Source: Streptococcus parasanguinis (GTDB taxonomy: Bacteria > Bacillota > Bacilli > Lactobacillales > Streptococcaceae). From it: 23,573 nucleotides of DNA. The stretch lies in NCBI GenBank assembly GCA_018365265.1, contig JAGZKI010000040.1, positions 1-23,573 of the forward strand, read 5' to 3'. This document shows positions 7,039 through 14,359 of the stretch, one piece after another (positions within the stretch are counted from its first letter, which is position 1; each line of letters starts with the position of its first letter). Position numbers and translations under genes: made by a program. Under the pieces are notes generated by a model. The model was given only the letters and a program-made list of their open reading frames with translations. It was not told the origin of the DNA and searched no databases.

Positions 7039-7806
7039 ATGGATTTTCAACCCAATCTAGAACAGACACTCCGTTCTTTGCAAGCAGGCCATCTCTCAGT
7101 TGAGGATGCGCTGGAGCAAATCAACGGGGTTAAAGAACTAGGGTATGCAGCAATTGATACTGACCGGCAACGTCGCAACGGCTTCCCTGAAGTCGTATAC
7201 GGCGAAGGAAAGACAGTTGAGCAAATTGAAGGAATCCTGCAATTTCTTTCACAAAAAGAATTGCCGATCCTCACAACAAGAGTCTCTCTCCAAAAGGGAG
7301 AGGCTCTTTCTCAGCGCTTTCCGACTGGCCACTATTATCCGGAAGCCCGCTGCTTCGTTCTCAACTCTAAAAAGGAAGAAGCCGATCCTGAACACTACAT
7401 TGCGGTCGTCACAGCAGGGACAAGTGATGTTCCTGTTGCAGAAGAAGCTGCAGTCACTGCAGAAACCTTTGGCCATTCGGTTCGCCGAATCTATGATGTG
7501 GGAGTCGCCGGCATCCATCGCCTCTTCAATCGCTTAGAAGAGATCCAAAAAGCCAGTGTGATCATCGTGATTGCCGGTATGGAAGGAGCTCTTGTCAGTG
7601 TCGTAGGAGGCCTTGTGGATGTCCCCGTTATTGCCGTTCCGACCAGCATTGGATACGGAAGCAACCTTCAAGGGCTAACAACCTTGATGAGTATGTTGAC
7701 CTCTTGCGCTTCTGGTGTAACGGTCGTCAACATTGATAACGGATTTGGTGCAGCTTATTCAGCATGTATGATCAATCGACTCAACCACAATCGAAAGGAA
7801 AACTGA
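7039..7806 (+). CDS. larB: LarB, NaAD carboxylase/hydrolase of nickel-pincer cofactor synthesis
   Basis: 255 residues. The C-terminal half is PurE-like, with TAGTSDVPVAEEA at 126-138, VIAGMEGALVSVVGGL near 177-192 and CASGVTVVNIDNGFGAA at 223-239. LarB carboxylates the pyridinium ring of nicotinic acid adenine dinucleotide at C5 and hydrolyses the phosphoanhydride, giving AMP and the bis-carboxylate mononucleotide used by LarE. Cys223 matches the position of the cysteine that attacks the ring in characterised LarB. The start has only a weak SD 8 bases after the larA stop, so coupling to larA translation is likely. Its TGA overlaps the larC start (TGATG). Confidence 0.94.
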   Translation: MDFQPNLEQTLRSLQAGHLSVEDALEQINGVKELGYAAIDTDRQRRNGFPEVVYGEGKTVEQIEGILQFLSQKELPILTTRVSLQKGEALSQRFPTGHYYPEARCFVLNSKKEEADPEHYIAVVTAGTSDVPVAEEAAVTAETFGHSVRRIYDVGVAGIHRLFNRLEEIQKASVIIVIAGMEGALVSVVGGLVDVPVIAVPTSIGYGSNLQGLTTLMSMLTSCASGVTVVNIDNGFGAAYSACMINRLNHNRKEN

Positions 7807-9203
7807 TGACCAGTCTATTTTTAGAACCTTTTTCTGGAATAAGTGGCGATATGCTCAATGGTCTTCTTGTGGACCTTGGGGCAGATGTCGACCTTCTTCA
7901 CACAAAACTCGAGAAACTGGGAGTGGATGGTTTCCACCTCCACGTTCATCGCGTCGCAAAAAGCGCAATTTGGGGAACTGATTTCGATGTTCACCTTCAC
8001 CACGGGGAGAAAGATACGGGGATTGAAGGTGATTTTGATCACGATCACGAACATCATCATGATCACGAACATCATCACGATCACGAACATCATCACGATC
8101 ACGAACATCATCACGATCACGAACATCATCACGATCACGAACATCATCGCGATCATGAACATCATCACGATCACGATCACCATCACGATCACGAACACAA
8201 TCATCACCATTCCCACGCGGATGCTCGCAGTTATGCGGATATCCACGATCTGATTGCCGCTTCACAGTTGAGTCCTTTTGTGAAACAAAAAAGTCTTGAA
8301 GTCTTTCTTGATATCGCAAAGGCCGAAGCAGCTGTGCATAACATGCCTGTCGAACAGATTCATTTCCATGAAATTGGTGCAATTGACTCCATCGTCGACA
8401 TCGTTAGCTTTTTCATCCTAGTGGAATCGCTCGGTATCGATACGGTTTACTCTACTCCTCTCACTGAGGGAAGTGGGACCATTTCAGTTGCCCATGGAGA
8501 AATGCCTGTTCCGGTTCCCGCTGTGATGCAGTTGAGAAAAGGAACGACTATTCCGATTACTCAAGACTTCACAGTTAAAACGGAGTTGATTACTCCGACA
8601 GGGTTAGCCCTCCTTAAAGCATTATCCCCAATCTTTGAACCAATCCCCTCTCACCTTTCCATCGAAAGTGTGGGATATGGGTTTGGTAAAAGAGAGACTG
8701 GAAAATTCAATGCTTTACGCGGTTCGCTATTGAAAGAAGACACCTCTCACAGCACCACTGTTGTTCATCGCACGGAAGATCAAATTATTGAGATCACCAC
8801 TACGATCGATGATCAAACACCAGAGCAACTCGGTTATATTATCCACCGTTTCCTGGACGCTGGAGCTTTAGATGTCTACTATCGTAGCGTCGTTATGAAA
8901 AAGAATCGCCCTGGCTTTGAATTGATTCTCTTGATTCAAGGAAGTCAGTTGGAAGATTTTTCAGCCCTCTTGTTCAAAGAAACCAGTACCATTGGTTTTC
9001 GATACCAACAAGTCGACCGAAAGGTCATGCAACGTCGATTTGAACAAATCGATACAGAATTTGGACCCGTTACGGTAAAAATTAACCAGTACGGATCTAC
9101 CACTAAAAAAACACTTGAATACGAAGACTGTCAGCGTATTGCTACGGAGATGCAGTTGCCGATTCAAGAAGTTTATCACCAATTACAAAAATACATTTAT
9201 TAA
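7806..9203 (+). CDS. larC: LarC, nickel insertion protein (pyridinium-3,5-bisthiocarboxylate Ni chelatase), unsplit
   Basis: 465 residues from the ATG overlapping the larB TGA; an in-frame ATG at 7764 lies inside larB and lacks support. LarC uses CTP to insert nickel into the bisthiocarboxylated nucleotide. The N-terminal domain begins LFLEPFSGISGDMLNGLLVDLG, then residues 77-137 are an extreme His/Asp/Glu tract built from nine DHEHHH-type units, a probable nickel-binding loop. The central part contains PVEQIHFHEIGAIDSIVDIV, TPLTEGSGTI and FTVKTELITPTGLALL; the C-terminal ferredoxin-like domain spans about 310-465 (VHRTEDQIIEITTTIDD). In L. plantarum the protein comes from two frames by programmed frameshifting; here a single frame encodes all of it. 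Confidence 0.94.
   Translation: MTSLFLEPFSGISGDMLNGLLVDLGADVDLLHTKLEKLGVDGFHLHVHRVAKSAIWGTDFDVHLHHGEKDTGIEGDFDHDHEHHHDHEHHHDHEHHHDHEHHHDHEHHHDHEHHRDHEHHHDHDHHHDHEHNHHHSHADARSYADIHDLIAASQLSPFVKQKSLEVFLDIAKAEAAVHNMPVEQIHFHEIGAIDSIVDIVSFFILVESLGIDTVYSTPLTEGSGTISVAHGEMPVPVPAVMQLRKGTTIPITQDFTVKTELITPTGLALLKALSPIFEPIPSHLSIESVGYGFGKRETGKFNALRGSLLKEDTSHSTTVVHRTEDQIIEITTTIDDQTPEQLGYIIHRFLDAGALDVYYRSVVMKKNRPGFELILLIQGSQLEDFSALLFKETSTIGFRYQQVDRKVMQRRFEQIDTEFGPVTVKINQYGSTTKKTLEYEDCQRIATEMQLPIQEVYHQLQKYIY
8043..8204 (+). repeat. 18-bp tandem repeat in larC encoding DHEHHH units
   Basis: Nine consecutive 18-base units starting with GATCACGAACATCATCAC. Units 2-5 (8061-8132) are identical; the first and the last four carry one to several changes (for example GATCATGAACATCATCAC at 8151). 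Each unit encodes six residues rich in His. Near identity makes copy number likely to vary by replication slippage while always keeping the frame. Confidence 0.92.
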
Positions 9204-9223
9204 TTTAGGAGACATTAATTAAC

Positions 9224-9937
9224 ATGACACATCAATTACTTGCAGAAGTTATGAGTACAGCTTTGATGATTATCTTCGGGGTTGGCGTACACTGTGACGA
9301 CGTTTTGAAGAAAACAAAATATGCTGGAACTGGACACTTATTCGCGATCACTACATGGGCATTCGGTATCACTGTCTGCTTGTTCGTCTTTGGTGGCGTT
9401 TCAATGAACCCTGCTATGGCTTTGCTGAAAGTCCTTCTTGGTAAATTGACAATCGCTCAATTCTTCCCAATTGCAATCGCTGAAATGATCGGTGCCTTCC
9501 TTGGTGCAGTCATTGCTTACTTTATGTACGCAGACCACTTCAAGATTTCTGAAGGTCAAATTGATGGTGTTGCTATCCGTAACATCTTCTCAACTAACCC
9601 TAACTGCCGTAACCTTCCACGTAACTACTTCGTCGAAGCGTTCGCAACATTTATCTTCTTGACATCTATCATGGCTGCTGAACACGCCAACGAAGCAATG
9701 CTTCCATTCACTGTTGGTTTGATCGTTTGGGCTATCGGTATGGGTCTTGGTGGTACTACAGGTTTCGCGATGAACCAAGCGCGTGACCTTGGACCTCGTT
9801 TCGCTTACCAAATCTTGCCAATCAAAGATAAAGTAAACAACGACTGGCAATATGGTCTTCTTGTACCAGGTACTGCTCCATTTGTTGGTGCTGTCCTTGC
9901 CTTCTTCTTCATCCGTTACTTCCTTGGAATCATGTAA
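9224..9937 (+). CDS. larD: LarD, aquaporin-family lactic acid channel
   Basis: 237 residues with six hydrophobic segments of the MIP/aquaporin fold. The first half-helix loop has the NPA motif at 62-64 (VSMNPAMAL); the second reads NQA at 184-186 within FAMNQARDLGPR, where Asp188 after Arg187 marks the aquaglyceroporin branch. In L. plantarum LarD (GlpF4) passes D/L-lactic acid across the membrane and is cotranscribed with larABC. The gene follows larC by 20 bases with an AGGAG SD and is followed by a terminator, so it closes the operon. A glycerol facilitator role cannot be excluded by sequence alone; operon context favours lactic acid. Confidence 0.9.
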   Translation: MTHQLLAEVMSTALMIIFGVGVHCDDVLKKTKYAGTGHLFAITTWAFGITVCLFVFGGVSMNPAMALLKVLLGKLTIAQFFPIAIAEMIGAFLGAVIAYFMYADHFKISEGQIDGVAIRNIFSTNPNCRNLPRNYFVEAFATFIFLTSIMAAEHANEAMLPFTVGLIVWAIGMGLGGTTGFAMNQARDLGPRFAYQILPIKDKVNNDWQYGLLVPGTAPFVGAVLAFFFIRYFLGIM

Positions 9938-9961
9938 TGAGTTGATCGAAGAATCATTCAA

Positions 9962-9991
9962 AAGCAAGCATCGAAGGGTGCTTGTTTTTTT
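9962..9991 (+). terminator. terminator of the larABCD operon
   Basis: CAAGCA (9965-9970) pairs with TGCTTG (9979-9984), with further weaker pairing outside, followed by seven T (9985-9991). It lies 28 bases after the larD stop. Confidence 0.8.
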
Positions 9992-10023
9992 GATTCCTTC
10001 ATTTTCCGAAGCCGTCCATAAAA

Positions 10024-10032
10024 TGATATAAT
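10024..10032 (+). promoter_or_regulatory. extended -10 promoter of the flavoprotein gene
   Basis: TGATATAAT gives a perfect TATAAT (10027-10032) with the TGn extension. The -35 region 17 bases upstream (TTCCGA) is poor, as is common with extended -10 promoters. It is 44 bases before the chosen start codon. Confidence 0.6.
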
Positions 10033-10075
10033 GGACAAAGCAAATCATGAAAAAAACAAGAGAAGGAAGAACGAC

Positions 10076-11248
10076 ATGACTCATTTTCACACCATTGTCA
10101 TCGGTGGTGGCCCAGCAGGTATGATGGCGACCATTGCCAGCGCTTCTTATGGCCAACCTACGCTACTGATCGAAAAAAATAAAAAGCTGGGCAAGAAACT
10201 TGCAGGCACCGGAGGGGGTCGCTGTAATGTCACAAACAACGGGACCTTAGACGATTTGATGGCCGGTATCCCTGGAAATGGCCGTTTCCTTTACAGTGTG
10301 TTTTCCCAATTTGATAATCATGATATCATCCAATTTTTTACCGATAATGGCGTCAAGTTAAAAGTCGAAGACCATGGCCGGGTCTTTCCTGTTAGTGATC
10401 AATCTCGCACCATTATTCAAGCCTTAGAAAATAAGATTCTTGAGCTTGGTGCTAGCATTGCCACCAACTGTGAAGTGGTCTCTGTCACCAAGCCAGAAGA
10501 CGTCTTCATCGTCAAATCAGCTGAAAACACTTGGACAGCTGATAAGCTGATCGTTACGACTGGAGGCAAATCCTACCCTTCTACCGGCTCTACTGGCTAC
10601 GGACACGAAATTGCCCGTCACTTCAAACATAACATTACGGATCTAGAAGCGGCAGAAAGCCCTCTTTTGACAGATTTTCCACACAAGGCCCTCCAAGGCA
10701 TCTCTCTGACAGATGTGACCCTCAGCTACGGCAAACACATCATCACACACGACCTTCTCTTTACCCATTTTGGACTTTCTGGCCCTGCAGCCCTTCGGAT
10801 GTCTAGCTTTGTTAAAGGCGGGGAAATCTTATCTCTGGACCTCCTTCCGACTACCTCTTCTCAAGAGTTAAAAGACTTTCTAGAAGAGCATCGAGAAAAG
10901 GCCATTAAAAATAGCCTCAAAGCCCTTCTTCCTGAACGATTAGCTGATTTCTTGGCGCAAGGATTCCCTGAAAAAGCCAAGCAACTCACTCCTCCCCAGA
11001 CAGAAGAGCTCATTCAAAAGATCAAAGAGCTGCCTATCCCCGTCACTGGGAAGATGTCACTAGCCAAGTCCTTTGTCACCAAGGGTGGCGTCAGCCTCAA
11101 AGAAATCAATCCTAAAACCCTAGAAAGTAAGCTCGTTCCTGGACTACACTTTGCAGGAGAAGTCCTCGATATCAATGCCCATACAGGCGGTTTTAATATC
11201 ACATCCGCCCTCTGCACCGGTTGGGTAGCAGGGAGCCCTCATTACTAA
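10076..11248 (+). CDS. HI0933/BaiN-family FAD-dependent oxidoreductase
   Basis: 390 residues from the ATG at 10076, chosen because an AGAAGGAAGA SD precedes it and the Rossmann motif then begins at residue 7; a frame-matched ATG at 10031 lies on the promoter. Motifs: IVIGGGPAGMMA (7-18), GTGGGRCNVTN (44-54), TTGGKSYPSTGSTGYGHEIA and the C-terminal GEVLDINAHTGGFNITSALCTGW that closes the FAD site. These define the HI0933-like family (COG2081), which includes BaiN; the physiological substrate in streptococci is unknown. Transcribed alone between the lar terminator and a bidirectional terminator. Confidence 0.9.
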   Translation: MTHFHTIVIGGGPAGMMATIASASYGQPTLLIEKNKKLGKKLAGTGGGRCNVTNNGTLDDLMAGIPGNGRFLYSVFSQFDNHDIIQFFTDNGVKLKVEDHGRVFPVSDQSRTIIQALENKILELGASIATNCEVVSVTKPEDVFIVKSAENTWTADKLIVTTGGKSYPSTGSTGYGHEIARHFKHNITDLEAAESPLLTDFPHKALQGISLTDVTLSYGKHIITHDLLFTHFGLSGPAALRMSSFVKGGEILSLDLLPTTSSQELKDFLEEHREKAIKNSLKALLPERLADFLAQGFPEKAKQLTPPQTEELIQKIKELPIPVTGKMSLAKSFVTKGGVSLKEINPKTLESKLVPGLHFAGEVLDINAHTGGFNITSALCTGWVAGSPHY

Positions 11249-11252
11249 AAAA

Positions 11253-11285
11253 ACGAACTCGATTTGTTCGAGCTCGTCTTTTTAT
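11253..11285. terminator. bidirectional terminator between convergent genes
   Basis: ACGAACTCGA (11253-11262) pairs with TCGAGCTCGT (11268-11277) with one mismatch and a 5-base loop; A run on the left and T run on the right. It ends the flavoprotein gene and, on the other strand, overlaps the end of the lipoprotein gene at 11282. Confidence 0.8.
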
Positions 11286-11944
11286 TGTTCTTTGGTTAAT
11301 GAAAAACGGAAATCATTGTATTTGGTATAGTCAAATTCTGTATTGACAGGCGCTGTGAAAACAATCGGGGTATAATGGCCTTCTTCCAAGACAAAACCTG
11401 GCTCCAGTCGGAAGTTGGCCACACCTAGACCTGTGATCCCAGGAAGCAAGGCATCAGCTCCATCCAATCCTTCTGACTCCCAATAGTAGATATTTCCAGT
11501 TGCTTGGACAGCTCTTGCCGTATAGGTCGCTGTTCGAGTCGGTTCGCTATCATTTTTGAAGCTAACCACTGTTGTTACATCCCCATTGGCATCGACGGTC
11601 ATTTTGATCGCATCCGCTTGTGGACTAGATCCTACCCAAGTTCCCACCAGTTCTGCAGGGACAGTAGCTTGCGTCGGAGTAGACGCATTCTCGGTCTTAC
11701 CAGAGTCTTTTGAAGCTGTCGCGCTACTGGCTTGAGTTGAAGAGCTAGCTGTATCTTTTGACTGAGCAGAAGATGCTGCACTCTTTTTGCTATTACTTTT
11801 GGCTTTTTTCTCTACCTTACTGGTAGATGCTTTTGCGGATGAGGAAGCTGTCTTTTTATCCTTAGCACCACAACCACCGAGAGCTAGACCAAGTGAAGCA
11901 GCCACCAGAACAGCGGCACTCCAACGGAAGATTGATTTTTTCAT
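11282..11944 (-). CDS. lipoprotein with Ser/Ala-rich linker and C-terminal beta domain
   Basis: 220 residues. A signal peptide (KKSIFRWSAAVLVAASLGLAL) ends in a lipobox LGGC at residues 22-25, so the mature protein should be lipid-anchored on the outside of the membrane. Residues about 30-95 are a low-complexity Ser/Ala/Lys/Thr linker, typical for crossing the cell wall. Residues about 96-220 (ELVGTWVGSSPQADAIKMTV at their start) look like a small beta-barrel or lipocalin-like domain of the kind seen in streptococcal surface lipoproteins; I do not recognise a defined function. It has its own promoter with a WalR-type box and a long inverted repeat, which suggests envelope-stress control. Confidence 0.85.
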   Translation of the reverse strand: MKKSIFRWSAAVLVAASLGLALGGCGAKDKKTASSSAKASTSKVEKKAKSNSKKSAASSAQSKDTASSSTQASSATASKDSGKTENASTPTQATVPAELVGTWVGSSPQADAIKMTVDANGDVTTVVSFKNDSEPTRTATYTARAVQATGNIYYWESEGLDGADALLPGITGLGVANFRLEPGFVLEEGHYTPIVFTAPVNTEFDYTKYNDFRFSLTKEQ

Positions 11945-11973
11945 ACGATCACCTCTTTATCTTTCTGACTCCC

Positions 11974-12001
11974 ATTATACTCCAATTGTTACAAAAATCA
12001 A
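11974..12001 (-). promoter_or_regulatory. promoter of the lipoprotein gene
   Basis: On the minus strand: -35 TTGATT (11996-12001), 16-base spacer, -10 TATAAT (11974-11979), 29 bases before the start codon. Confidence 0.7.
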
Positions 12002-12019
12002 GTTTTTTTGTAACAATTG
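11983..12019. repeat. 15-bp-arm inverted repeat overlapping the lipoprotein promoter
   Basis: CAATTGTTACAAAAA (11983-11997) and TTTTTGTAACAATTG (12005-12019) are perfect complements around 7 bases. It covers the -35 and spacer of the lipoprotein promoter, so an operator is the favoured reading. It could also be a weak AT-rich terminator for plus-strand transcripts, but no gene ends there on that strand. Confidence 0.75.
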
Positions 12020-12034
12020 TAATTTTTTTGTAAC
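12018..12034 (+). promoter_or_regulatory. WalR/VicR-type box
   Basis: TGTAAT, five T, TGTAAC fits the WalR (VicR) consensus TGTWAH-N5-TGTWAH exactly. It lies 17 bases upstream of the lipoprotein -35, on the opposite strand to the gene. WalRK controls cell-wall and surface lipoprotein genes in streptococci; regulation of this gene is inferred. Confidence 0.5.
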
Positions 12035-12046
12035 ATATTTTTGCAT

Positions 12047-12373
12047 TTAAAACACCAATCGTAATAGAGCGATCAAGACAATTCCAAATAAGACAGTTCC
12101 CATAAGGTTTTTGTAACGAAAGGCTACAAAGAAGCTAGGAATGGCCACCATAAGGTCCAACCAGTGGAACCGCGGGAGACTTCCCATTTTCCCCTCTACT
12201 AAACTCGATAAAACCAAGGCAAAAATAATGGAAATGGGCAGGTATTTGAGAAAGCGGGTCACAGGAGCCGGCAGTCCCTTGTATTTAACTAAGAGGAAAG
12301 GCAAGATCCGAGGAATCCAGGTAACGAAGGCTGAGGCCAGAATGGCCATGAAGATATAATTATTCACGCGCAT
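12047..12373 (-). CDS. azlD: AzlD, small subunit of branched-chain amino acid exporter
   Basis: 108 residues from the ATG at 12373 (MRVNNYIFMAILASAFVTWIPR); an upstream ATG at 12391 would add six residues. Four hydrophobic segments and the motif TWIPRILPF, KYLP and GLP near residue 35 are typical of the AzlD family. AzlD pairs with AzlC to export branched-chain amino acids and their analogues. The start overlaps the end of azlC by 14 bases, so translation is coupled to the downstream part of azlC. Since azlC carries a stop codon, the pair may be non-functional or AzlD may be made at a low level. Confidence 0.88.
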   Translation of the reverse strand: MRVNNYIFMAILASAFVTWIPRILPFLLVKYKGLPAPVTRFLKYLPISIIFALVLSSLVEGKMGSLPRFHWLDLMVAIPSFFVAFRYKNLMGTVLFGIVLIALLRLVF

Positions 12374-13055
12374 CACAGACCACCCCCACAAAACAGCCGA
12401 TCAAGGTCGCAGCTAGCACAGCTAGCGGTTGCGAAACAAAAAAGAGTAAGAGAAAGAAACTCACTGCTACTGCTAACAGCACTATGAGCATGGTTTTGGT
12501 CTTTTCTGTCAGTTGCATTCCTTGAAACTGGGCTGCAAAAATCCCAATAAACATAGCCACTAAAGCAAAATCAAGTCCATAAGCCTTTGGATCAGGTAGG
12601 AGAGATCCTAGAGCTGTTCCGATAACCGTCGCACTGATCCAAGCCACATAACCTACTAGATTGTTCCCATGCATTCAAGGAACTGTAATGGTATCCGTCT
12701 TTAACTTCTCACTCAAGTAGACCCCATAACTCTCATCGGTCAGGAGGCTTCCAATCCCGATGGTATGAGCGAGACTAGCATCCTTAAAGTCAGACGACGT
12801 ATGCAGACTCATCAACATATTACGGAGATTGATCAAACACACCGTCAAGGCCATATTCAAGATCGAAGAATGGGCCGCAATCAGAGAGATCATCGCAAAC
12901 TGGGCCGCCCCAGCATAGACCAAAACACTCATCAAGGCCATCTCCAAAGGAGAAAGATAGGGAGACGCCACCACACCACAAGCCAGGCCAATACTGATAT
13001 AGCCCAAAGCCGTCGGAAGTGCGTCTCTCACCCCCTGCCAAAAATCTTTTTCCAC
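12360..13055 (-). pseudogene. azlC: AzlC, large subunit of branched-chain amino acid exporter, interrupted by in-frame TGA
   Basis: The frame opens with GTG at 13055 (SD AGGAG, 7 bases away) and codes for the full AzlC fold: QGVRDALPTALGYISIGLACG, YAGAAQFAMI, INLRNMLMSL, GSLLTDESYG. It is broken by TGA at 12675-12677 after residue 126, immediately followed in frame by ATG and HGNNLVGYVAWI and the remaining 103 residues. Intact homologues, as I recall them, have Trp here (WMHGNN), so a TGG-to-TGA change explains it. Total length of about 230 codons is normal for AzlC. Reinitiation at the ATG directly after the stop could still yield a second fragment. A promoter TATAAT lies near 13086-13091 on the minus strand. 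Confidence 0.85.
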
Positions 13056-13165
13056 TCTCTCACTCCTTTCTGAATCATTGACTTCTATTATAACACAAGA
13101 AAAAAGGTTGAAAAGGGACCCATGAGAGACTCAAACGATTCCTACTGCACTTATATTTTAAAATC

Positions 13166-13720
13166 TTAATTTGCTTTCCAATTGTATATGATAGATAAAA
13201 TAGTAAGTGTCACAAAAACGATCATAAAAATGATGTAGATAACGAGAAAGAGAAGAGCTAACTTTTTATACAGTTTATCTTTATTGCAAAAACGTTCAAC
13301 ATATGACTCTTCTGGATTTTGAGGATTATACCAGACAGTCATGGTAGATCCTTTAGGAAAGGCTTCTTCTAAAACGTTTGTATAGGAGACCATTGAGTTT
13401 CTAGAAATCACTAAATTTTCACTTAAAAGATCCGGTGTATCAGCCACCGCCTTTCGACTCATCCAGGGGGCCGATTTCACCACAGTCCAACGATATTCCA
13501 GTTGTCTCTTATATGCTATTCCATCAACAATATATTCTACAATGGGTGGAATCACCTGTTTTGCGTATGCATACCCAACAACTATACCATCAACCCGTTC
13601 TGTTGCTAGATTTTTCCTTCTTGCAAAACGCTTAGAAATGTAGGAATAGATGAAGAAAGCAGTTAGGAAATAGATCGACCCGCCCCCTATTGCAAAAAGA
13701 AATATAATATATAATGGCAT
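13166..13720 (-). CDS. membrane protein with DUF3592-like domain
   Basis: 184 residues. One transmembrane segment lies at about 3-27 and another at about 150-177; between them is a beta-rich region (ERVDGIVVGYAYAKQVIPPIVEYIVDGIAY..., then SMVSYTNVLEEAFPKGSTMTVWYNPQNPEESYV). The pattern of a variable tract followed by G-x-T/S-M-x-V-x-YNPxNPxES is typical of DUF3592-like proteins; the exact family is not certain. A strong GGAGG SD precedes the ATG. It follows two other unknown envelope genes on the same strand. Function unknown. Confidence 0.75.
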   Translation of the reverse strand: MPLYIIFLFAIGGGSIYFLTAFFIYSYISKRFARRKNLATERVDGIVVGYAYAKQVIPPIVEYIVDGIAYKRQLEYRWTVVKSAPWMSRKAVADTPDLLSENLVISRNSMVSYTNVLEEAFPKGSTMTVWYNPQNPEESYVERFCNKDKLYKKLALLFLVIYIIFMIVFVTLTILSIIYNWKAN

Positions 13721-13774
13721 TTTTCTACCTCCTATTTTAAAGAATTTTAATAGCTGTCAAATCTTTCTTACTAA

Positions 13775-14314
13775 CTATTTCCCCACTTCTTGAGATATGA
13801 TCTCTATCATATCAGGCCATTTAGATAATTGGTAATCAAATTTAAACATAAATATCACTAAAAAACTAATGAGCAAAAAGAGGCCTGCAATGGTTTCATT
13901 TCCGATGACAAACAAAAGAATAGCGGCTACAGTTAGGAGTCTAAAAAGATTAAGGATACAGGTAAAGTACACCCTTCGTCTCTTCAAGGACCTGATCAAC
14001 TTTTTCCCTTGATCCTCCTCTAACTTGGATGGCTGTAATTTCAGACTCGCATGGTAATATCGAATGATCCACGCCGCAAGAAAGTAGGAGAAGACACCTA
14101 AAATTGGAATCGTTCCAAGTCGTACCATTTGATTGTCAAATATTCCAGCTTCCGCTAATCCATCCGAAATTTTGTGGATAATAAATAATGTGACTGGAAG
14201 CAGTAAATAAGACCAGTTAGTAGGAGAAGATGTTTCTTCTAGTAAAACTTTTTCCTCCCAATCAAAATGGTAATTCTTGTTCTCCCATATTCCTAAATTA
14301 ATCATTGTTGGCAT
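13775..14314 (-). CDS. hypothetical multi-pass membrane protein
   Basis: 179 residues, family not recognised. The N-terminal 30 residues are soluble and acidic (IWENKNYHFDWEEK), followed by four hydrophobic segments at about 34-50, 66-85, 114-135 and 140-158. A basic loop (KKLIRSLKRRR) lies between segments two and three. The SD is a modest AAGAGA; a second in-frame ATG three codons later is possible. Gap to the upstream lipoprotein gene is 45 bases and to the downstream DUF3592-like gene 54 bases, so a three-gene unit is likely. Function unknown. Confidence 0.7.
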   Translation of the reverse strand: MPTMINLGIWENKNYHFDWEEKVLLEETSSPTNWSYLLLPVTLFIIHKISDGLAEAGIFDNQMVRLGTIPILGVFSYFLAAWIIRYYHASLKLQPSKLEEDQGKKLIRSLKRRRVYFTCILNLFRLLTVAAILLFVIGNETIAGLFLLISFLVIFMFKFDYQLSKWPDMIEIISQEVGK

Positions 14315-14359
14315 AATAATCTCTTTTTCATTCTCCTTGTATGTTTTCTAAAAATTCTC

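Noticed and set aside
8043..8204. CRISPR-like array
   Set aside because: The repeats are 18 bp, directly adjacent without spacers, and keep the larC frame, so they are a coding tandem repeat.
7821..8382. Antisense frames across the larC repeat (141 and 175 residues on the minus strand)
   Set aside because: They are low-complexity shadows of the His-rich repeat (runs such as DVRDRD and IVMMFV), have no SD, and lie inside the well supported larC frame.
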